A stretch of DNA of 64,000 bases, from contig CAJWAA010000002.1 in NCBI GenBank assembly GCA_913020295.1, forward strand, positions 1-64,000, read 5' to 3'. Positions 60,901 to 64,000 of this stretch are shown here, one piece after another. Origin of the DNA: an uncultured Flavobacteriaceae bacterium (GTDB lineage: Bacteria > Bacteroidota > Bacteroidia > Flavobacteriales > Flavobacteriaceae). The notes under the pieces are model-generated. The model searched no databases and was not told the origin of the DNA. It saw only the letters and a list, made by a program, of their open reading frames with translations. The position numbers and the translations under genes are program-made. Every line of letters begins with the position of its first letter. Positions within the stretch are counted from its first letter, which is position 1.

Positions 60901-61301
60901 TTCATTGACCTTACATCTTCAATCTCGTCACCTCCGACAGTTTGGATTGAATATCCAAGTGATCTTTTTTCTCTTGTGATACCCATAGAAGTAACAACTA
61001 CCTCAGAAAGTTCGAGATTAGGGTTCATTTGAATATCGTAAGAATCTGTTTGACCAACCTGAATTGATTGGTCGGCGAATCCTACAAAAGAGAAAATAAG
61101 TGTACTACCATCTTCAACAGAAATTTCATAATTCCCATCAAAATCTGAGGCAGTTCCTTGTCCAGTTCCCTCTACTACCACGTTAACACCTGGTAAGGGA
61201 ACTCCATCAGCATCTACAACAGATCCTGAAATCACTTGTTGAGCAAAACTTAAATTAAAAGTTAATAGACCAACAAGGATGAAAAGAAAAGAATTTTTCA
61301 T
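57939..61301 (-). CDS. SusC/RagA-family TonB-linked outer-membrane transporter
   Basis: A 1120-residue outer-membrane barrel. After the signal peptide (MKNSFLFILVGLLTFNLSFA) comes a carboxypeptidase-regulatory-like sandwich (VISGSVVDADGVPLPGVNVV), a TonB-box region around EVVVTSMGITREKRSLGY, the plug domain with PIEALQGEVAGLDVQ and VIRGYSSLSGSNQALFVIDG, then the 22-strand barrel ending YGLNVRFNF. It imports oligosaccharides or other large nutrients with the SusD partner encoded 25 bases downstream, powered by TonB-ExbBD. Members near 1100 residues are often glycan or peptide transporters. Confidence 0.95.
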   Translation of the reverse strand: MKNSFLFILVGLLTFNLSFAQQVISGSVVDADGVPLPGVNVVVEGTGQGTASDFDGNYEISVEDGSTLIFSFVGFADQSIQVGQTDSYDIQMNPNLELSEVVVTSMGITREKRSLGYSIQTVGGDEIEDVRSMNPIEALQGEVAGLDVQSFNTMGGSANVVIRGYSSLSGSNQALFVIDGTPIDNSTGNSTDMQTGRGGVDFGNAAMDINPSDIESVSVLKGAAASALYGSRASNGVILITTKKGSKKKGMGITVNSQITVGNVDLETLPVYQDSYGYGYGQYRRAYIGPSTVAAGEQWTGNYYGQWGNNSAFYTGDDGSYGPKLVGQEVHHWFNMVPEWTDLYQKTAPAVAPSDTPNDFFETDVTQQNSISFEGGDDNGSYRLGYTNAQSDGVLPNSQMYRNTVTLRANRNFGKLSADASVSFINTQTTGRFGTGYDGLNPMQGFRQWWAVGASILEQKRVFEETGKNYSWNMIGTNTDDPNGSPNHQPLYFDNPYWSRYNNYTTDSRNRHFGNVSLAYDLSENLNILGRVTFDNVTEAREQRANVAVGTGGKGANLFDDQPGYQTQNRIRSEYNYDLIVDYTRDLTDNIDLSAIFGYNLRVQNWDHTTAQTNGGLNFPNIFALTNSVNPLTAADVAQYDAQKKVEGMYTSISLGLSDTYYAEGTYRRDRSSALPIDNNSYNYYSISGSAILSNLIESDLISFAKLRLNHAVVGNDTGPYNVFRAYTINPAINGAASASNPSTLPNSNLKAETTTENEIGLEINMLDRKLSFDFSFYNKTTDDLLTSLGVSPATGFSGLVTNAGSIENKGFEALVRINPIRTTDFSWNVTMNYNTYTSEILSLGNDATGNAIQYLGYMSPQGGIEIGGQVGEPYGVIRGHAYVRDANGNKVLNVRSGSYDYAHYLRTSNSDNVIGDINPDWTGSVRNTFTYKNFDLSFLIDIQQGGDFFSLDTWYGFGTGAYDRSVGLNHKGNDMRLTIPNGGGLRLDGVILPDNAVITDGVANVAGTQNTDVMSRYDFYANPEGWTSIGAPHEMHVHDASFAKLRELKLGYTFPESVLAETPFTSASVAFVGRNLWIIAKNSPYTDPEAGLGAGNRQGYQTGAFPAVKTYGLNVRFNF

Positions 61302-61830
61302 TTGTTAAAATTGTTTTTTTGTTATATTAATTTGTCCATAATTAGGTCAAAACACTTAGTTAGTTTGGGGTTTAAATCTAACAATCACTAGTTTTAATAT
61401 GCATGCATAATAAATTAGAGAGGTCAAAATTATAAAAAAAAATTAATAAAATTGATTAATTCATTAATTTTTAGATTCTTACCTCTGTATTCCAAAATTT
61501 CTAACTTTACAATTGAAATTATATTAATTACAAACTTATTTAAAAATTGTCATATATAATTGATTTATTTACCATCATAGTGTACAAAATTATCAAATAT
61601 ATCTTTTTTCATACCTATTACGATAAAATTAATCAATCCACCGATGGATATTTAATTTATTTCTAATACAGAAACTATTGCTTCTTAAGTTTTTCATTAA
61701 GTCCATGTAAATCCAAATTACTACTTGACTTAGATCGAAAAATAATACAATATTATTCTCAAATTAATTTTAATTAATTTATAATCAACTATCCTTAAAT
61801 TTATCTGAACTTTTTTAATTTAAAACTTAC
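61302..61830. promoter_or_regulatory. AT-rich divergent region between susC and the DUF2911 gene
   Basis: A gap of 529 bases, very AT-rich. On the minus strand TAATTTTG (61425-61432) matches the -7 box TAnnTTTG and would give susC a leader of about 115 bases. A perfect 12-base palindrome TATGCATGCATA (61398-61409) lies just downstream of that box and could be an operator. No gene or further structure is seen in 61440-61830. Confidence 0.35.
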
Positions 61831-62373
61831 ATGAAAAAAGTAATTATTGGCATATTTATTATACTTACAGCCGGATTATTATACATAATATATCCCATTT
61901 GGATTAACCCAAAAAGTCCGAAACAGATAGATGTATATAAATTTCAGGAACTAAATATTGAAGTCAGCTACTCAAGACCCTCCAAAAGAGGGCGATTAAT
62001 TTTTGGTAAAGAAGATCAAAAACCATTGCTACCTTATGGTAAATACTGGAGGTTGGGTGCTAACGCCCCTACAACAATTACTTTCAGTGAAGATGTTAAA
62101 TTTGCAAGTAAATATTTGAAACAGGGAAAATATTGCATGTATGTAACCCCTTATGAAAAATATTGGAAACTCACATTGAATTCTCAAATCAATTCATCTT
62201 CATATGAGCGTCCAGATCCCTCATTTGATGTTTTTACCCAAGATATAAATCTAAATTACAATTCTCAATCAGTTGAAAAACTGAAAATATCTTTAAAAAA
62301 TAATCATTCAGACATTGATTTATTTATAGAGTGGGATAATGTATTTATTGTGATACCAATCCAATTAAATTAA
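61831..62373 (+). CDS. DUF2911 domain protein
   Basis: A 180-residue protein. An N-terminal hydrophobic segment (VIIGIFIILTAGLLYIIYPI) is a signal anchor or uncleaved signal. Residues about 35-175 match the Bacteroidota DUF2911 pattern: YSRPSKRGRLIFGKEDQ, YGKYWRLGANAPTTITFSED, LKQGKYCMYVTPYEKYWKL and a final beta-strand IDLFIEWDNVFIVIPI. The family is a small beta-sandwich of unknown function, usually secreted. It stands alone between two AT-rich gaps. Confidence 0.85.
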   Translation: MKKVIIGIFIILTAGLLYIIYPIWINPKSPKQIDVYKFQELNIEVSYSRPSKRGRLIFGKEDQKPLLPYGKYWRLGANAPTTITFSEDVKFASKYLKQGKYCMYVTPYEKYWKLTLNSQINSSSYERPDPSFDVFTQDINLNYNSQSVEKLKISLKNNHSDIDLFIEWDNVFIVIPIQLN

Positions 62374-62712
62374 TCTAATGATAATAAAGTCTTTTAATTC
62401 TGTCTTTAAGGATCTTATATTTTCATGCTGATACTACTCCAACTAAAGATACTCTTCACATAATATTTTTAGCCTGTAAACAATTATTTTGATTCTAGAA
62501 TTTACAGAAGAAATAATTTTTGACTTCACAGGTATTTGTATTCTAGACAACAATATTAAATAAGCATTAAAAAATTTTAAAGATTAATCAAGCTTACCGG
62601 AAAAAATGTGATGAACTATAGTGTTAAGTAATTTAAAATTGGTAAAAATTGGTAAAAATTGGATTACAAAATTTATTATATTAGGACGCTAAATTTTTAA
62701 AAGCTTTAGAGG
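62374..62712 (+). repeat. AT-rich gap with a 10-base tandem repeat upstream of the surface protein
   Basis: A 339-base gap. The only structure is two exact copies of GGTAAAAATT (62641-62660), bordered by AAAATT on the left and GG on the right, so TTG recurs every 10 bases. TATATTAG (62677-62684) is one base from the -7 box TAnnTTTG and follows the last TTG by 15 bases and the earlier one by 25. The rest shows no gene. Confidence 0.45.
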
Positions 62713-64000
62713 ATGAGAAAATTTATATTCTTTTTATTAATATCGATAGGAATTAACGCCCAGTTCAACTATCAAGCCATAGTTAAGGATAATAATGGAG
62801 AAATCTTAACAAATAATCAGGTTAAAATTAAGTTTTCAATATCCTATCAATCGACTTCTGTTTCACCAGTTTTCATAGAAGAACATACACTTACTACTCC
62901 AGCTGATGGTGTAATTAATATTTCTGTAGGCAATGGAACCGTTATAGATGGTTCATTTTCTAATATTGATTGGAGTGAAGATGTTTTTATGAAAGAGGAA
63001 TTAGACACCGGAAATGGATATCAGGATATGGGGACCAAGCAATTTGCCAGTGTCCCATTAGCTCAGTTTGCAAATCAGGTATATGGCCTTAGTATTTATG
63101 AAAATGTTGATGCAAATAATCAGGTGACATCTCCTGACACCATAGAACTTGGATTTTCTGATTCAAACTTAATCATAAAATCTGAGTTAATATCTGCTAC
63201 AAACTTAACCATAACAAATATAGTTTCTGCTACTGGAATTGCTGCTCCCTACATTTATGCTGGTACTGTTACCTCATCCATCATTGATGTCTACTCATTA
63301 ACATCTTCAAATATTATGGCTAATACAGTTACGGCTAGTTACTTCGTAGGAGATGGTTCTGGACTTACAAATATTACTGGTTCAGTAGACATTGACTCTA
63401 ATGGAAATCTTTTAATTGTTGATTTAGAACCTTCAATGACCGTATCTCAAGTTGATAATGTTCTACTTGGGGCGGGAGTTGGTTCTAATTTAACAGATGG
63501 TTACCAAAATATTGGAATAGGTTCCTCTGCATTGGCCTCCGCAACTTTGACTTCTAATAATGTTGCTATAGGATCACTTACACTAAGTAAAGCCACGGAT
63601 GCTGATTCGGGTATGAATATAGCCATAGGTAATTCTGCTCTTGAAAATATTGAAGATGGTTATGTTAATATCGCAATCGGAACTACAGCTATGCAGGAGG
63701 TTGAAGAAGGGCGGTTAAATATTGCAATTGGTGCAGGTGCATTAGAGGATTCTAAATTTTCTAGTAGAAGTGTAGCTATTGGAGTTGATGCATTAAATGA
63801 TATGAATATTTCAGGACCGGCTACCATAACTCTTGAAGGGGGGTTTGAATATCCATCAGGAGTAGGAAATACCGCAATTGGTGATGGATCCATGAAATCT
63901 GCAACGGGAGGTAGTTATAATACGGCTTTGGGTCAACGTTCACTCGCAAATAATACAACTGGTATAAATAATGTAGCGGTAGGTTCATATGCATTAAATA
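62713..64000 (+). CDS. Repeat-rich secreted surface protein with YadA-head-like repeats (5' part, runs off window)
   Basis: About 429 codons are visible with no stop. MRKFIFFLLISIGINAQ is a signal peptide, followed by FNYQAIVKDNNGEILTNNQ, a beta-sandwich start common in Bacteroidota surface proteins. From residue 266 (63508) at least nine repeats follow the pattern N-[IVT]-[AG]-[IVL]-G-x2-[AST]-[LM]: NIGIGSSAL, NVAIGSLTL, NIAIGNSAL, NIAIGTTAM, NIAIGAGAL, SVAIGVDAL, NTAIGDGSM, NTALGQRSL, NVAVGSYAL. This is the left-handed beta-roll repeat of trimeric autotransporter heads and phage tail fibres. Such Bacteroidota proteins often end with an endosialidase-chaperone (S74) or sorting domain, which would lie beyond the window. 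Role as adhesin or fibre is inference. Confidence 0.85.
   Translation, partial: MRKFIFFLLISIGINAQFNYQAIVKDNNGEILTNNQVKIKFSISYQSTSVSPVFIEEHTLTTPADGVINISVGNGTVIDGSFSNIDWSEDVFMKEELDTGNGYQDMGTKQFASVPLAQFANQVYGLSIYENVDANNQVTSPDTIELGFSDSNLIIKSELISATNLTITNIVSATGIAAPYIYAGTVTSSIIDVYSLTSSNIMANTVTASYFVGDGSGLTNITGSVDIDSNGNLLIVDLEPSMTVSQVDNVLLGAGVGSNLTDGYQNIGIGSSALASATLTSNNVAIGSLTLSKATDADSGMNIAIGNSALENIEDGYVNIAIGTTAMQEVEEGRLNIAIGAGALEDSKFSSRSVAIGVDALNDMNISGPATITLEGGFEYPSGVGNTAIGDGSMKSATGGSYNTALGQRSLANNTTGINNVAVGSYALN

Overview
The window looks like a chromosomal segment from a member of the Flavobacteriaceae (Bacteroidota), probably marine. The evidence is low GC, a SusC/SusD outer-membrane pair, DUF5916 and DUF2911 proteins, the Bacteroidota-type promoter element TAnnTTTG ahead of several genes, weak or absent Shine-Dalgarno sequences, and frequent TTG/GTG starts. 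It is mostly core metabolism in compact operons. No rRNA, CRISPR array, insertion sequence, integrase or prophage is visible. The single RNA gene I can call is tRNA-Ser(UGA).

Layout. 1-4.8 kb (minus): menaquinone genes in the order menI-like thioesterase, menF, menD, menB, menA (menA runs off the left edge). 4.9-6.8 kb (minus): dnaK with its own terminator. 7-8.5 kb (plus): panB and an RluA-type pseudouridine synthase, converging on a Bacteroidota-type helical-repeat protein. 10.2-15.9 kb (plus): leucine operon with two LeuA-like synthases around leuC and leuD, then leuB and a terminator. 16.2-19.7 kb (plus): two secreted lipoprotein glycosidases (GH29 fucosidase, GH20 hexosaminidase-like). 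19.9-27.1 kb (minus): gapN, then ilvC, ilvN, ilvB, ilvD. 27.3-32.7 kb (plus): aldehyde dehydrogenase, nitroreductase, creatininase-family amidohydrolase, DUF5916 outer-membrane protein. 32.7-35.9 kb (minus): dsbD, tilS. 36.3-45 kb (plus): a tightly packed arginine operon (GNAT, argG, argC, proC, argD, argF', argB, argE, argH) behind a structured, relatively GC-rich leader. 45-46.4 kb (minus): lpdA. 46.6-56 kb (plus): nhaC, katG, ftsK, lolA-like, lptF/G-like, ribB, then tRNA-Ser. 56.5-61.3 kb (minus): susC/susD. 61.8-64 kb (plus): a DUF2911 lipoprotein or anchored protein and the start of a repeat-rich surface protein that runs off the right edge.

How the genes work together. The leu and ilv operons cover branched-chain amino acid synthesis except threonine deaminase, which is not in the window; the second LeuA-like enzyme could supply 2-oxobutyrate by the citramalate route, but this is inference. 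The arginine operon encodes a linear acylated pathway in which carbamoylation acts on acyl-ornithine (ArgF') and ArgE deacylates acyl-citrulline. The best leads for something undescribed are the structured arginine leader at about 36.1-36.2 kb, the GNAT with a four-cysteine tail as first-step acyltransferase, an unusual residue at the specificity position of ArgF', and a sigma54-like site ahead of dnaK. I did not find an obviously novel multi-gene system.
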